56,416 nucleotides of DNA, from IMG/VR virus record IMGVR_UViG_3300021440_000005, positions 1 to 56,416 of that record; one strand, written 5' to 3'. The notes beneath the pieces were generated by a model. The model saw only the letters and a program-made list of their open reading frames with translations, was not told the DNA's origin and ran no database searches. Both the position numbers and the translations under genes were made by a program. Source of the stretch: a virus. This document shows, one piece after another, positions 18,252 to 27,099 of the stretch. How positions within the stretch are numbered: position 1 is the first letter of the stretch; each line of letters begins with the position of its first letter.

Positions 18252-18490
18252 AGTTGGATGAAATAGATAGCCCATTCTCTCCAGGCTTCTTCGGTTTTAT
18301 AGACCTTTTTATCTGGGATAGGTGCATCCCTAAATTTTGGAAGTTGAATGAGAACTTCCACCCATCCCCACCAATTCTTAACTGGATAGGCTACTGGTAT
18401 ATTATCTTCTGGGAATGCTGCAATTAACAATGCAACCCAAGTTGAAAATTCAATGCCGAACGGAAGAGCTATAGTATTGGGAATTGCCAC
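18239..18490 (-). CDS. Small Trp-rich structural-operon protein
   Basis: 83 residues starting with GTG at 18490, which overlaps the previous stop (TAGTG). Trp- and aromatic-rich (NWWGWVEVLIQLPKF), soluble. Last gene of the 30.5-18.2 kb structural operon and directly after the gp10-like neck protein. Function unknown. Confidence 0.6.
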   Translation of the reverse strand: MAIPNTIALPFGIEFSTWVALLIAAFPEDNIPVAYPVKNWWGWVEVLIQLPKFRDAPIPDKKVYKTEEAWREWAIYFIQLYNS

Positions 18491-20025
18491 TAAGGTTTCA
18501 CTGCTCCAAGTTGATAATTTATTTGATTTACCCCCATTTGGAAAAAGCCATTTAAACAGTTGGAACTGAATTTAAAGGATATGTATCTTCCCTGGTCAGA
18601 TAACGAAAGTTGTGTATCAGATTCCAGGAAAACTTTACTTGAAGAAACAGAGGGTTGGGACTTTGGGTAATCATAATTTAGTATTTCAATATTGAGTGGT
18701 CCAGATTGGATTATATCTATTTCCATTTTTCGAATAATCATCTCAAGGTTTATCTGTGGATTTTGTTGAAATGCATCAAACAATTTTGTCTGAAAATAGG
18801 ATTCAATCGGATATGAAAAATTATCATTTACGACGTTATACCCAACTTCGTGTGCCCATACTGCATAGGTTTGCGAACCAGAGTAAATATTTTGGTTAGA
18901 ATCTGCCATTAAAGGATAATTTAATAGTTTCTTCTTCAGTCCACATGTTCTCGCCATTATGGTATCGTACCACAGGTTTTCGTCGAGCTTATAAATCACT
19001 GCATCAGAACATTCAGTTTTATTCCCTCGGGGGTAAAAGAACCAAATTTCTTGGAAATTACCTACGTATAATCCCCATACTTTTCCTTTGTAGTTTAAGT
19101 TTATATTATCAAAGAAATAGTTATGGTTAGTTGTATTTGGGATGGGATTTGCTACTCCATTGTATAAATAGAATTGGTCGTTACCGACCCAAACGAACCC
19201 GTTTTGATGAGTTTCGACAATACTGGAAGGAGAGAGAAGAGATATTTGTGGAGCTGCTTCGCCAGAAGTAAATCCTCCTCCAGTTGTGTTTGGCACAACA
19301 TTAAACAATGTATCTATTGACCAAACCAACAATCCACCACGGAATCTTCGCGCAGCAAGAAGCTTTGAATTTGATACGGGAATGGTGTAGCAGCCTGTTC
19401 CAGTCCATACTAATGGTGATTCACCGTTATTCGAATACATGACGCCGTTATTACCAAAAGTAAAAATATACGGCACTGAAACTACGATTCCGCCTGCCGT
19501 AGTTTGATTTGCAAAGATGAACCTATCAGTAGAATTTGATGGAGCAAAATATACATTTGCAACTGTTGTTTGGGAAGGATTCTCTGAGTTAGGAGGTGCT
19601 GCAAAAATAATGACTTCCGAAGTTTCCTGGGTATCTTCTGCAAAAATTGTATACGAATCAACGCTAAATGTTAGCGATGGTGATCCAGGAGTAGGTACAA
19701 CCCAGTCGATTGGAGTTCGATCAACTTCGTTTCCAATGGAACCATTCGGTAGAAAATCAACGTGTGACACGCCAGTATCTCTAAACAAAAAAACTCGCGT
19801 AAAATCATCAATTGCAACCTGGAACATTGCTCTAACGGGATATTGGTTACCAGTAATATATTTTTCGAATCCTCCCATTTTTCTTGGCTTGGAAGCGTAA
19901 AATCGACAGTGCTGCATATCTAAATATGTTTTTCCATCTAAAGGAGGTGTATCACGATTAGAACCTGGTTCAGTCTCAAAAGCTTGGTTGATATACCCAT
20001 ATTCAAGCGAATAAACGTCTGACAT
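18490..20025 (-). CDS. Tail-hub/nozzle protein, P22 gp10-like
   Basis: 511 residues; the ATG at 20025 overlaps the upstream stop (TGATG), preferred over the GTG at 20028. The sequence is a beta-propeller-like chain with repeated Gly-aromatic blades, including FTFGNNGVMYSNNGESPLVW and QNGFVWVGNDQFYLYNG, as in packaged-DNA stabilisation/nozzle proteins. Order in the operon (capsid, then gp4-like adaptors, then this) matches podovirus neck assembly. Confident as neck protein, less so as to family. Confidence 0.65.
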   Translation of the reverse strand: MSDVYSLEYGYINQAFETEPGSNRDTPPLDGKTYLDMQHCRFYASKPRKMGGFEKYITGNQYPVRAMFQVAIDDFTRVFLFRDTGVSHVDFLPNGSIGNEVDRTPIDWVVPTPGSPSLTFSVDSYTIFAEDTQETSEVIIFAAPPNSENPSQTTVANVYFAPSNSTDRFIFANQTTAGGIVVSVPYIFTFGNNGVMYSNNGESPLVWTGTGCYTIPVSNSKLLAARRFRGGLLVWSIDTLFNVVPNTTGGGFTSGEAAPQISLLSPSSIVETHQNGFVWVGNDQFYLYNGVANPIPNTTNHNYFFDNINLNYKGKVWGLYVGNFQEIWFFYPRGNKTECSDAVIYKLDENLWYDTIMARTCGLKKKLLNYPLMADSNQNIYSGSQTYAVWAHEVGYNVVNDNFSYPIESYFQTKLFDAFQQNPQINLEMIIRKMEIDIIQSGPLNIEILNYDYPKSQPSVSSSKVFLESDTQLSLSDQGRYISFKFSSNCLNGFFQMGVNQINYQLGAVKP

Positions 20026-21020
20026 CACACACCTAACAAATCTTTTATGTACGGATACGGCTCTCCCGCTAGCTGAATGGAATTAACATTTCCAGTAACT
20101 GCGTTTACTCCATTACTATTGAATTCCAGTGTGTTAGTTCCATTAATAGACACTTCGATATTAGGTGAATTGAGAAAAAACCCTGTATTTGTTGCACTAG
20201 AGAAATAATACGGAGGTGAAATAGAACTGCCAGATATTACTTCTATACCTTGGGAAGTAATTGTTGCGCCAAGATTGGTATTATTAAACCCTAATCCTTC
20301 AGTAAACCAATTCGAGCCGTCGGTGTATATCATACATGATTGATTTTTAGAAATTGAGAGACTGGCTCCGTTATCAATTAAATTTGGACTTGTTGGAATT
20401 ATTGAAATTAAACCGTTATCGACATATGAAGTGTTTTTTATAAAGAAAAAGAATCCATCATAAAGCGAACTTATTGAAGGAAGAGCAATTGAAGAAGTTC
20501 CCCCTACCCAATTAATAATTTGTGAAAGGTAAGTTTCATCGAGAGTAAAAGTTGAAGATTTGGTCACTACAAGCATGTTCTGGTTTAGTTTTGAATCTAA
20601 AGCTTTTAGGCCTGCCCCAGCTAATTCGGAGGCATTCGCGGCCGAAGTAGTTGAGCCCATTTGAAGGGTTGTCCATATATTGTTATTCGTGAGCACAACC
20701 TGCCAAACCGTTCCAGGAGATAACGTTACAATTTCATTACCCTCAAAACTCTTTATTTTAATATTTGCATTGGACTTATTTGAAAAAGTCGCAGCATTTC
20801 CAGGTGCACCTAAATTTGTATCTGGCAGATTAATTATTCCTTGGAACGAACCAGTTTGAATGATTATGGTATATGCGGAGAAATAATTGGTCGAAGGAAC
20901 AAACGTTCCAGGAAATACCAATGTAGCTGATTGATTCGTTGTAGTCAGGTTTATAAGGTTGTAAAAAGAATACGCGGGGGTTACCCCGTTGTTTATCGGA
21001 GAATAAGGTAGAAATGCCAT
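20025..21020 (-). CDS. Beta-rich tail/neck protein
   Basis: 331 residues, Asn/Ser/Thr-rich, without signal or membrane segments. Glycine-punctuated beta repeats continue to the C-terminus (EPYPYIKDLLGV). It starts at 21020 with the AATAATAAGAAA leader that forms a perfect inverted repeat with the leader of the divergent VRR-NUC gene. Position suggests a tail appendage or neck whisker. No family assigned. Confidence 0.6.
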   Translation of the reverse strand: MAFLPYSPINNGVTPAYSFYNLINLTTTNQSATLVFPGTFVPSTNYFSAYTIIIQTGSFQGIINLPDTNLGAPGNAATFSNKSNANIKIKSFEGNEIVTLSPGTVWQVVLTNNNIWTTLQMGSTTSAANASELAGAGLKALDSKLNQNMLVVTKSSTFTLDETYLSQIINWVGGTSSIALPSISSLYDGFFFFIKNTSYVDNGLISIIPTSPNLIDNGASLSISKNQSCMIYTDGSNWFTEGLGFNNTNLGATITSQGIEVISGSSISPPYYFSSATNTGFFLNSPNIEVSINGTNTLEFNSNGVNAVTGNVNSIQLAGEPYPYIKDLLGV

Positions 21021-21064
21021 GTCTTTTTTCTTATTATTTTACTTAGTATAATAAGAAAAAAGAC
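21021..21064. promoter_or_regulatory. Perfect inverted repeat between divergent genes
   Basis: The 16 nt at 21021-21036 and 21049-21064 are exact reverse complements. Each arm ends a few bases before a start codon (21020 minus, 21068 plus), so both mRNAs begin with TAATAAGAAAAAAGAC. The AGTATA at 21045-21050 reads TATACT on the minus strand, a probable -10 box. Confidence 0.75.
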
Positions 21065-21067
21065 AAC

Positions 21068-21457
21068 ATGATACCCCCTATTGATCTTTCAGAAGATGAG
21101 ATTTGTATTTTATTTATTGGTCACCTTGAAGATCTGAAACGAATGAATTTATTGGATTTTATGTACCTTCATATTCCTAATGAAATCTCATCAAATAAAA
21201 ACCCATTTTTTGGCAAAAAACTTAAACGCATGGGGAAAATTAACGGCGCGGCTGATTATTTGATAGCTTGGGAAGGAGGGTATGGATTTATTGAATTTAA
21301 GACCCAAAAGGGTAAGCAAAACGATTCTCAAAAACAATTTGAGAAGGATTGCAAAGCCATGAATATTAAATATGAAATAGCCCGTAGCGTGAGTGATGGT
21401 ATAAAAATACTAAGAGATTGGGGACTTCTTAAGCTAGTTAACTTCAACATTTGCTGA
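21068..21457 (+). CDS. VRR-NUC domain nuclease
   Basis: 129 residues with the PD-(D/E)xK core of the VRR-NUC family: HIPNE near residue 35, GKKLKRMGKINGAADYLI with Asp63, and FIEFKTQKG with Glu76 and Lys78, then a conserved Gln/Phe helix (QKQFEKDC). Stand-alone phage VRR-NUC proteins are structure-specific nucleases, thought to resolve Holliday or branched intermediates before packaging. It is the only plus-strand gene inside the structural operon and its end overlaps the convergent neck gene. Active-site residues are intact. Confidence 0.85.
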   Translation: MIPPIDLSEDEICILFIGHLEDLKRMNLLDFMYLHIPNEISSNKNPFFGKKLKRMGKINGAADYLIAWEGGYGFIEFKTQKGKQNDSQKQFEKDCKAMNIKYEIARSVSDGIKILRDWGLLKLVNFNIC

Positions 21458-22093
21458 TCGATCAGTTCTATTCATTAAATCGGTATTCAATGTATCTTGA
21501 ATAGCTTGAGCTAAAGTTTCTTTGTAAAAGTTAATATAATATGAGTCTTTAAGATAAATATACATTTGTAGTAACGCACCGTAAGACAACACATCCATTA
21601 ATCTTTGGGTAAAGTAATTTGACTGGTTAGTAGGACTTAATGGCTGATATAATTCGTGGAAAATGAATTGAAACCCAAATCCATCATAATTTGGTGAAAG
21701 ATCTACCGGTGTAGGTGTTACAAATAGAGTGTTAACGTCTAGCTCGGAATAATCAGAGGGAATTCCATTAGCTTCATTGGTTGAAGTTACACTTTGGGCA
21801 TATTCATTCAAACGATAAGTTAAAACATGAGCTTCGTTCGAACTTCTTGGGTCATAGAATGTTAGAGAAATAGGTCGAATATACAAATTGGGTAGCTGAA
21901 TAGTCGATTGTCCTTGTCCCCAGGTGCCAATTAAAATTTTCTGCGTTCCAAAAATATTTAATCTTCTAGATAGATCTAATTGTGCAAGCAGAATGAAGTT
22001 TGGCATTTGATCAATCAAATCGGTGTCATTTGGTCTTGCAGAGATCTTGGTCATATAATCGACCAACCCATCATATGTATAAAGAGGGATCAA
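21434..22093 (-). CDS. Head-to-tail adaptor-like protein
   Basis: 219 residues. The start is TTG at 22093, supported by GAGG 8 nt upstream and overlap with the previous stop (TTGA). The N-terminal helix pair (IDQMPNFILLAQLDLSRRLN), beta insert and C-terminal helix (YGALLQMYIYLKDSYYINFY) follow the pattern of phage gp4-like head-completion adaptors. It would form the ring beneath the portal. Confidence 0.65.
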   Translation of the reverse strand: MIPLYTYDGLVDYMTKISARPNDTDLIDQMPNFILLAQLDLSRRLNIFGTQKILIGTWGQGQSTIQLPNLYIRPISLTFYDPRSSNEAHVLTYRLNEYAQSVTSTNEANGIPSDYSELDVNTLFVTPTPVDLSPNYDGFGFQFIFHELYQPLSPTNQSNYFTQRLMDVLSYGALLQMYIYLKDSYYINFYKETLAQAIQDTLNTDLMNRTDRSANVEVN

Positions 22094-22761
22094 TTAGTTA
22101 TCCTCAAATTAATATAAAAACTAATAGGAGGCGGAGAGGGCGAGATAATATTAGCCCCAATTGAATATCCCGCAGGAAGAAAAAAAGAAATTGTTTTTTC
22201 CGGGTCGGTTGTAGTTGGAGAAATAAATTTAGCAACCGTCAAAAATTTCGTAGGGTTTGTAATGTAAATTTCAACAGGAACTGGTCCGGATAAAATACTT
22301 AGGTTTTTAACAAGATATGAATTAGTTTGACTGGCAAGAAGAGTAATATTTCCTGCTCCAGTGGGGGAAATTAAACCTCCATAAGTTGTTGAACCCGCCA
22401 AGATATTTTGTTGTACAAATTGATAATCAATTTTTATATTAATTACGTTACCTGTTGGAGCAATCGTTAAAACTTGTAACCGACCTACAGGTGATAAAAT
22501 CAGCGGATTATCAAAATTGTTCAATAACAAAGTTGTGCCGGTAGGATCGTTTACAGAAAATAAAGATATTGTCGTAGTAGCTGGTACATAGTTTAATTTA
22601 ACGGTAGTATTTGCATCTGTAGCGTTGCTTGCATATACGGATCTAATAATTAGAACTTTTGCCGCATCATACCCGGCTAGACTGTTGATTTGAATGTTTA
22701 CAGTATCAACATCATTGTTATTCACTTGCGTATGTGCAATTGTTCTATTAAAAAATGCCAT
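22090..22761 (-). CDS. Beta-rich virion protein
   Basis: 223 residues, mostly hydrophobic/threonine beta strands, with no signal peptide. It overlaps both neighbours (TAATG at its start, TTGA at its end), so it is tightly coupled to the neck genes. Likely virion decoration or neck component; not recognised. Confidence 0.6.
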   Translation of the reverse strand: MAFFNRTIAHTQVNNNDVDTVNIQINSLAGYDAAKVLIIRSVYASNATDANTTVKLNYVPATTTISLFSVNDPTGTTLLLNNFDNPLILSPVGRLQVLTIAPTGNVINIKIDYQFVQQNILAGSTTYGGLISPTGAGNITLLASQTNSYLVKNLSILSGPVPVEIYITNPTKFLTVAKFISPTTTDPEKTISFFLPAGYSIGANIISPSPPPISFYINLRITN

Positions 22762-23033
22762 TAGTCTAATGTCCCTCTAGGAAAAGGTCTTGCGTTCATT
22801 ACTGGTCTTGGATCACGGAATATGCGTGGTGTTTTACCAACTGGGTTTGGGATATCAACGTGGTCTTTATGGGCTAATAAACCTGTATTAACTAATGCAT
22901 TTCCTGCCCATTGGTAAACTGGACGTAAGTCTTTATGTAGACATATCATGCCAGTTAAGTCGCACTGAGCGGATGGGGAAAAATTATCCATTGTAACGGA
23001 TATTTTTGATGGACCGAAAATAGAGAAGCTCAT
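22761..23033 (-). CDS. Small structural-operon protein
   Basis: 90 residues, Pro/Arg-rich at the C-terminus (RIFRDPRPVMNARPFPRG). It begins with the AATAATAAGAAA leader and a TATACT box (62-57 of 230xx), so it has its own promoter inside the operon. Function unknown. Confidence 0.6.
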   Translation of the reverse strand: MSFSIFGPSKISVTMDNFSPSAQCDLTGMICLHKDLRPVYQWAGNALVNTGLLAHKDHVDIPNPVGKTPRIFRDPRPVMNARPFPRGTLD

Positions 23034-23040
23034 TTTTTTT

Positions 23041-23062
23041 CTTATTATTTTATTAAAGTATA
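23041..23062 (-). promoter_or_regulatory. Late-type promoter and leader motif
   Basis: On the minus strand: TATACT (23062-23057), then AAAATAATAAGAAA immediately before the coding start at 23033. The same arrangement is found before the gene starting at 21020. Related leaders precede the genes starting at 28913, 29729, 30542 and 55455. Confidence 0.55.
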
Positions 23063-23069
23063 ATCTTTT

Positions 23070-24176
23070 TTAACTTGGATATGAAGGCTTTTGAATCTTT
23101 AAACCTCCAAGATCATTGTTGCTTAGCTTAGCTTTTTGGAATTCCATCTCTGCTATGCCCATCAAAACTTGAGCCTGGTCAGCTCTTGATGATTTCAAAG
23201 CTAATTTATAAGCAAGTTCATATTCCAGGGCAGGAATAAATAACCGATTTATAGGTATTTCATCGCTTAAAAAGTTAACTGTTAATGGATATTTCACTGC
23301 TCGCATTAAACCAAAGTTATTATAGTTCGCTTCATTCGCATAATCTTGAATCAAAGGGAGGTCGGATGGTGCTTGATAAATATTAACAATAATATTTTGC
23401 TTCTGCTTTTCCAAAGAATAAAGAGTTGGGGAAGATTTATTTTCTCTTGCAGACAATTGCATATACGCTGATCGACCAATATTTGATCGATATATACTCT
23501 GTATATACTGTTCAAAATATAGTTCCCTTATATTCAGTGTGTTGCCCCCAATCTCACGTATTTGAAGATACTTAAATGCTTGAGGCTGATTGATTTGAAA
23601 CCATTGAGTTGAAAGTTGCGAAGGGAAACCTATAAATTTGGTAGGGCGATCCATTTTATAAAGCGTTAACCAATTAGTCTGGTCGTTTGAACCCTCTAAA
23701 ACTAATTGATATTCCGTATCTTTCGCGGAACATACTCCGAAAAAATCCGATTTATACGGACCATCATCCCAGTTAAAGTTTATTCCAATTGTTCCATTTG
23801 GTGAAGTTTGCTCGCAAGAAGTGGTGATGTTCTCATCGAAGGCAGCGGCCGGACTGCCCCCCGCTGACGAATACGGTATACCAGACCTTCTTCTTCCAAG
23901 AGTTGCCAGGTTAAAGTCGTATACGTCGTAAAATCCATCTGGCAGTTCATATCGAATCAAACCATTCTGGAATTTTATTAATGTCTGTGTTTCGTTAAAT
24001 TGTATGACTCCTGAGTTAGCCCAACTCGAAAGAATACTATTAATTGAAAATAAAGCAGTTTTGATTAGAAACCCACCTATCTTTTCTGGTGGGATTCCAA
24101 TGAGCATGCATGATTGATCTATCAAATCACGCGCTTTAATCGAATTAAAGTTATTATTTGGGTTAACCAAAGCCAT
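23070..24176 (-). CDS. P22 gp4-like adaptor with inserted discoidin-like domain
   Basis: 368 residues. Residues 1-90 (ARDLIDQSCMLIGI, then NSILSSWANSGVIQ, then YELPDGFYDVYDF) and the C-terminal ~100 (FIPALEYELAYKLALKSSRA) form a gp4-type adaptor. Between them, around residues 105-215, is an insertion resembling an F5/8 type C sugar-binding domain: FDENITTSCEQ, LVLEGSNDQTNWLTLY and FKYLQIREIG. Such an insertion in the adaptor would place a carbohydrate-binding lobe outside the neck. The start overlaps the upstream stop (TAATG). Confidence 0.65.
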   Translation of the reverse strand: MALVNPNNNFNSIKARDLIDQSCMLIGIPPEKIGGFLIKTALFSINSILSSWANSGVIQFNETQTLIKFQNGLIRYELPDGFYDVYDFNLATLGRRRSGIPYSSAGGSPAAAFDENITTSCEQTSPNGTIGINFNWDDGPYKSDFFGVCSAKDTEYQLVLEGSNDQTNWLTLYKMDRPTKFIGFPSQLSTQWFQINQPQAFKYLQIREIGGNTLNIRELYFEQYIQSIYRSNIGRSAYMQLSARENKSSPTLYSLEKQKQNIIVNIYQAPSDLPLIQDYANEANYNNFGLMRAVKYPLTVNFLSDEIPINRLFIPALEYELAYKLALKSSRADQAQVLMGIAEMEFQKAKLSNNDLGGLKIQKPSYPS

Positions 24177-24406
24177 TATTTACTTACTTTGCCGCCATTT
24201 CGTTTTACCATTCCTGCTTTGCAGTCCTTTTCCATCTTCCCACCATTAATATAATCTGGTGAAACCGAACCACCTTTTCGGAATTTCAAGATTTCCATCT
24301 TTCCACCGTTGTTTCCAAATGCATGGTTCATTTTATTGTTCAAATCTTTAACAAATGAACCACCACTTTCATCTGCACTGCAAATTGTTACTTTTTTCAT
24401 AGTCAT
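24176..24406 (-). CDS. Small GGK-rich protein
   Basis: 76 residues. The ATG at 24406 has AGGAG 9 nt upstream; a longer frame to 24463 lacks a ribosome site. Three Gly-Gly-Lys units (NNGGKME, INGGKME, RNGGKVSK) recall the GGK/KDGG of the small protein after portal. Coupled to the adaptor gene. Unknown function. Confidence 0.6.
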   Translation of the reverse strand: MTMKKVTICSADESGGSFVKDLNNKMNHAFGNNGGKMEILKFRKGGSVSPDYINGGKMEKDCKAGMVKRNGGKVSK

Positions 24407-24416
24407 TATGAGTCTC

Positions 24417-25103
24417 CTAATTGAATAAAGATTGTAAATTAATAGTATATGAAATTTCTGCATCCTGTGTTTCGATGTACAGGTAGAAATAGTTTACTGG
24501 TTGTTGATAGTAAAAAGGGCTCGTCATCGAAGTAGTGAGGTTTACGAGGCTCGCATCCAAAGGAAAAGGATTAAATTCAGAAGCAGTTGTTTTGGAGTTG
24601 ATATCCGATAACACTGAACCCTCAATTGTATACCGCGTCCCCCCAGTGTCAGTAGATAAAGTAACAAAATGAGAAGATTTGGCTCCATTCGATAATGCGA
24701 TAGCCGTTTGACCTTTCGCGGCGAATCCAATACTAAACGAAGGGATCGCTACAAAATTAGACGCATACACACCATTTAACCCCGTATAGGCATTCACTGA
24801 CTGAACGATAGTATCTCCTGCTACTATGGTTATTTCTTCCGTGATTGGTTGCCCAAAAACATTAAATCCATCCAATACAACATTAAAATTATCTACATAA
24901 GCAGCTCCTAAAGTAATAGTAACGTTTCTTGCATTACATATTTCTCCATCAATCGAAGGTGTAGGAACGATTAGATTTACTGGAGAAATAAATGGATACC
25001 CAGTCAATGTCTGGTTTGTTGGATATATTGAAATACCATTTGCAAAGAATGTTGGATTAGCAATCGGATAAGTGTAGCGATTACTAATTATATAATTATA
25101 CAT
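24417..25103 (-). CDS. Beta-rich virion protein
   Basis: 228 residues from the ATG at 25103 (GGGAGG 7-8 nt upstream; the frame is open to 25139). It contains VTITLGAAYVDNFNVVLDGF followed by QPITEEITI, a strand-turn-strand also visible in the proteins at 26151 and 27100. These look like diverged paralogues, possibly capsid decoration or neck proteins. Confidence 0.6.
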   Translation of the reverse strand: MYNYIISNRYTYPIANPTFFANGISIYPTNQTLTGYPFISPVNLIVPTPSIDGEICNARNVTITLGAAYVDNFNVVLDGFNVFGQPITEEITIVAGDTIVQSVNAYTGLNGVYASNFVAIPSFSIGFAAKGQTAIALSNGAKSSHFVTLSTDTGGTRYTIEGSVLSDINSKTTASEFNPFPLDASLVNLTTSMTSPFYYQQPVNYFYLYIETQDAEISYTINLQSLFN

Positions 25104-26154
25104 TAGAAGCCTCCCAATTAGTTGAGATTGGGGGTGCACCTATGACAACAGGAGGATAATTGGAAAGAACTGATACGCCAGGTTCCTCTGTTCCGTCTTG
25201 AGGTATGTTTTGATCTAGCCAATATTTTGGTAAAGACGTTCCGAATCCGAACACATTTTGGACTACAGTTAGATAGAAATCATTCAATTGTTCTTCTGTT
25301 ATTTTCCCAGATTGAAGCAATGAGATCACAATTTGGGATGGATTAACTATAGGTCTAGGATTGTTTACAGGAGCGGAAAGCTGAACTAAAGGATTTGTGA
25401 TAAATGCTCCACCTAACCCTGTCGGAGTGAAATATTCAGCGTTGCTTGCAGGAGCACCTGTATAACAAGGAAAGTTAAAATTATTTAACTGTTCTTGTGC
25501 AGTAGGGGTTGATCTCCTCATGGCTAAATTCATAGTCATAAGATTTGCAGATGTACCAAGATTATAATACGGCAGTTCTACTGAACCCCAAATTCCTACA
25601 TACAGATTATATGGAGTGGTATCATTATTAGTAATTCTTAATTGATAAAGATCATAAACACATATCGGGGAAACCCAGACGCCATTTGCCGCGATTGAAA
25701 TATTGTTTATATTTAATGTGCCATATTGACCATAGCGATCTATATAAGAAATTTTAATTTGTATGTTGTCTACGTTAACCCGAGAGGTTATGAATAGTTG
25801 GGTTGGGTTAGCAAACCTTAAAAATGAGTTTTCGCTATTAGCAAAATATTGTGTATAGCTTACTCCAGAAGAATTAGCTGGAGATATATATTTTGATAAA
25901 GGGAATTCTGATGTGGCTCCTGCACCCACAATCAATTCGTTAGAAGAATACGTCGTAATATTCAATACATCAGATGCGCAAACCCAATTTACTGTTGGAA
26001 TTGCTTGTCCGATCCCTACTCCTTGGTTTACACCGAATTTTCCAGGTAAAGCAAAATCACCAGAACTTACATATCCTTCAGAAGTATTTGTTCCGACATT
26101 TGCTGTAGAATCGATAATGGAATCTAAAGCTGAATTACTGAAAATTTGACTCAT
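25096..26154 (-). CDS. Beta-rich virion protein
   Basis: 352 residues from the ATG at 26154, which overlaps the upstream stop (ATGA); the open frame extends to 26172. A central block (LFITSRVNVDNIQIKISYI) and C-terminal SLLQSGKITEEQLNDFYLTV helix are visible. One of four consecutive beta-rich genes with similar architecture. Structural by position. Confidence 0.6.
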   Translation of the reverse strand: MSQIFSNSALDSIIDSTANVGTNTSEGYVSSGDFALPGKFGVNQGVGIGQAIPTVNWVCASDVLNITTYSSNELIVGAGATSEFPLSKYISPANSSGVSYTQYFANSENSFLRFANPTQLFITSRVNVDNIQIKISYIDRYGQYGTLNINNISIAANGVWVSPICVYDLYQLRITNNDTTPYNLYVGIWGSVELPYYNLGTSANLMTMNLAMRRSTPTAQEQLNNFNFPCYTGAPASNAEYFTPTGLGGAFITNPLVQLSAPVNNPRPIVNPSQIVISLLQSGKITEEQLNDFYLTVVQNVFGFGTSLPKYWLDQNIPQDGTEEPGVSVLSNYPPVVIGAPPISTNWEASNV

Positions 26155-27095
26155 TGTGACCAACCTTTCCAATTAGTAACATTGTTTTGTCTACCGTATA
26201 CTGAAAATACGGAGGCTCCAAAGACAGGCGCATCATCCCCAACATACGCTCCATTAATTAATTGGTTATCGATGGGGTAGGTTTCTGTTTGGAAGGTATT
26301 TAATTGTTCAACCGTATTATCGATACCCCATATAATTTGAGTTACAACACTGTTGGATGGAGAACTTTGATTATTTGGACTCATTAGAAGCAAAGGCCTA
26401 GGACGACCCTCAAAATATCCAACATTCTTATTCCATGAAGCAGGGTAATAATTTAGGGTAGAAAAAAGAGTTTCAGAAGAAAATTCAACATCTTCTACAG
26501 CTTGTGGTCCGAGAAAGTCAGGAGTACTAGTTCTTTCCCGTGTAACAGAGATTAAATTTCCCGAATAACTACAATCAGTATAAAGTAGTTCGGCATAACC
26601 TGAAGTAGATAGTATGAAAGTACAATCATCTGCAAGAGGTGCTGCTAACTCGATTTCTGCATGTGTTAGGATAAATATGCCGCTATCAATTAATAATGTT
26701 TCAAGTCCTGTAGAAGTGAATGTTCTTCCAAAGGATATTTGGTTATAGAATCGGTCGAAACCACTAATATTAATTGTAAAAACAACAGCCGCGGAAACAC
26801 TAACTTCTAAAGCTCTGGGATAATCAAACTTTATCCCTTTTACATTGTTTTGTATTTGAATTGGATTAGCGAAGTCAGTGAATGGAAAAATTCCTGTAGA
26901 GGTTTCAGGCAGCCCTAAAGTTGATAGTTCAGATTTTCCCAATAAATTAATAGGATAACTCTGAACTAAACCCGAAGGAATACCAGAGTTAGGAAATGAC
27001 GTGGGAGATACATTTCCTTCGCGAATACCGTCCGGACGGTTAGTTCCTGAGAACGAATATGAATTTATTAAGTAGTCGATTTGATTTTGTTCCAT
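26151..27095 (-). CDS. Beta-rich virion protein
   Basis: 314 residues from the ATG at 27095 (AGGGA 8 nt upstream; longer frame to 27146 overlaps the previous gene). It includes VSAAVVFTINISGFDRFYNQ, the conserved strand pair of this gene group. The C-terminal region is Asn/Thr-rich. Probably a decoration or neck protein. Confidence 0.6.
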   Translation of the reverse strand: MEQNQIDYLINSYSFSGTNRPDGIREGNVSPTSFPNSGIPSGLVQSYPINLLGKSELSTLGLPETSTGIFPFTDFANPIQIQNNVKGIKFDYPRALEVSVSAAVVFTINISGFDRFYNQISFGRTFTSTGLETLLIDSGIFILTHAEIELAAPLADDCTFILSTSGYAELLYTDCSYSGNLISVTRERTSTPDFLGPQAVEDVEFSSETLFSTLNYYPASWNKNVGYFEGRPRPLLLMSPNNQSSPSNSVVTQIIWGIDNTVEQLNTFQTETYPIDNQLINGAYVGDDAPVFGASVFSVYGRQNNVTNWKGWSQ

Positions 27096-27099
27096 TTTT

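Noticed and set aside
25976-25988. Ten-base match of spacer 1 (GCAAACCCAA) in a virion gene
   Set aside because: Ten bases are expected by chance in 56 kb on two strands and the rest of the spacer does not align.
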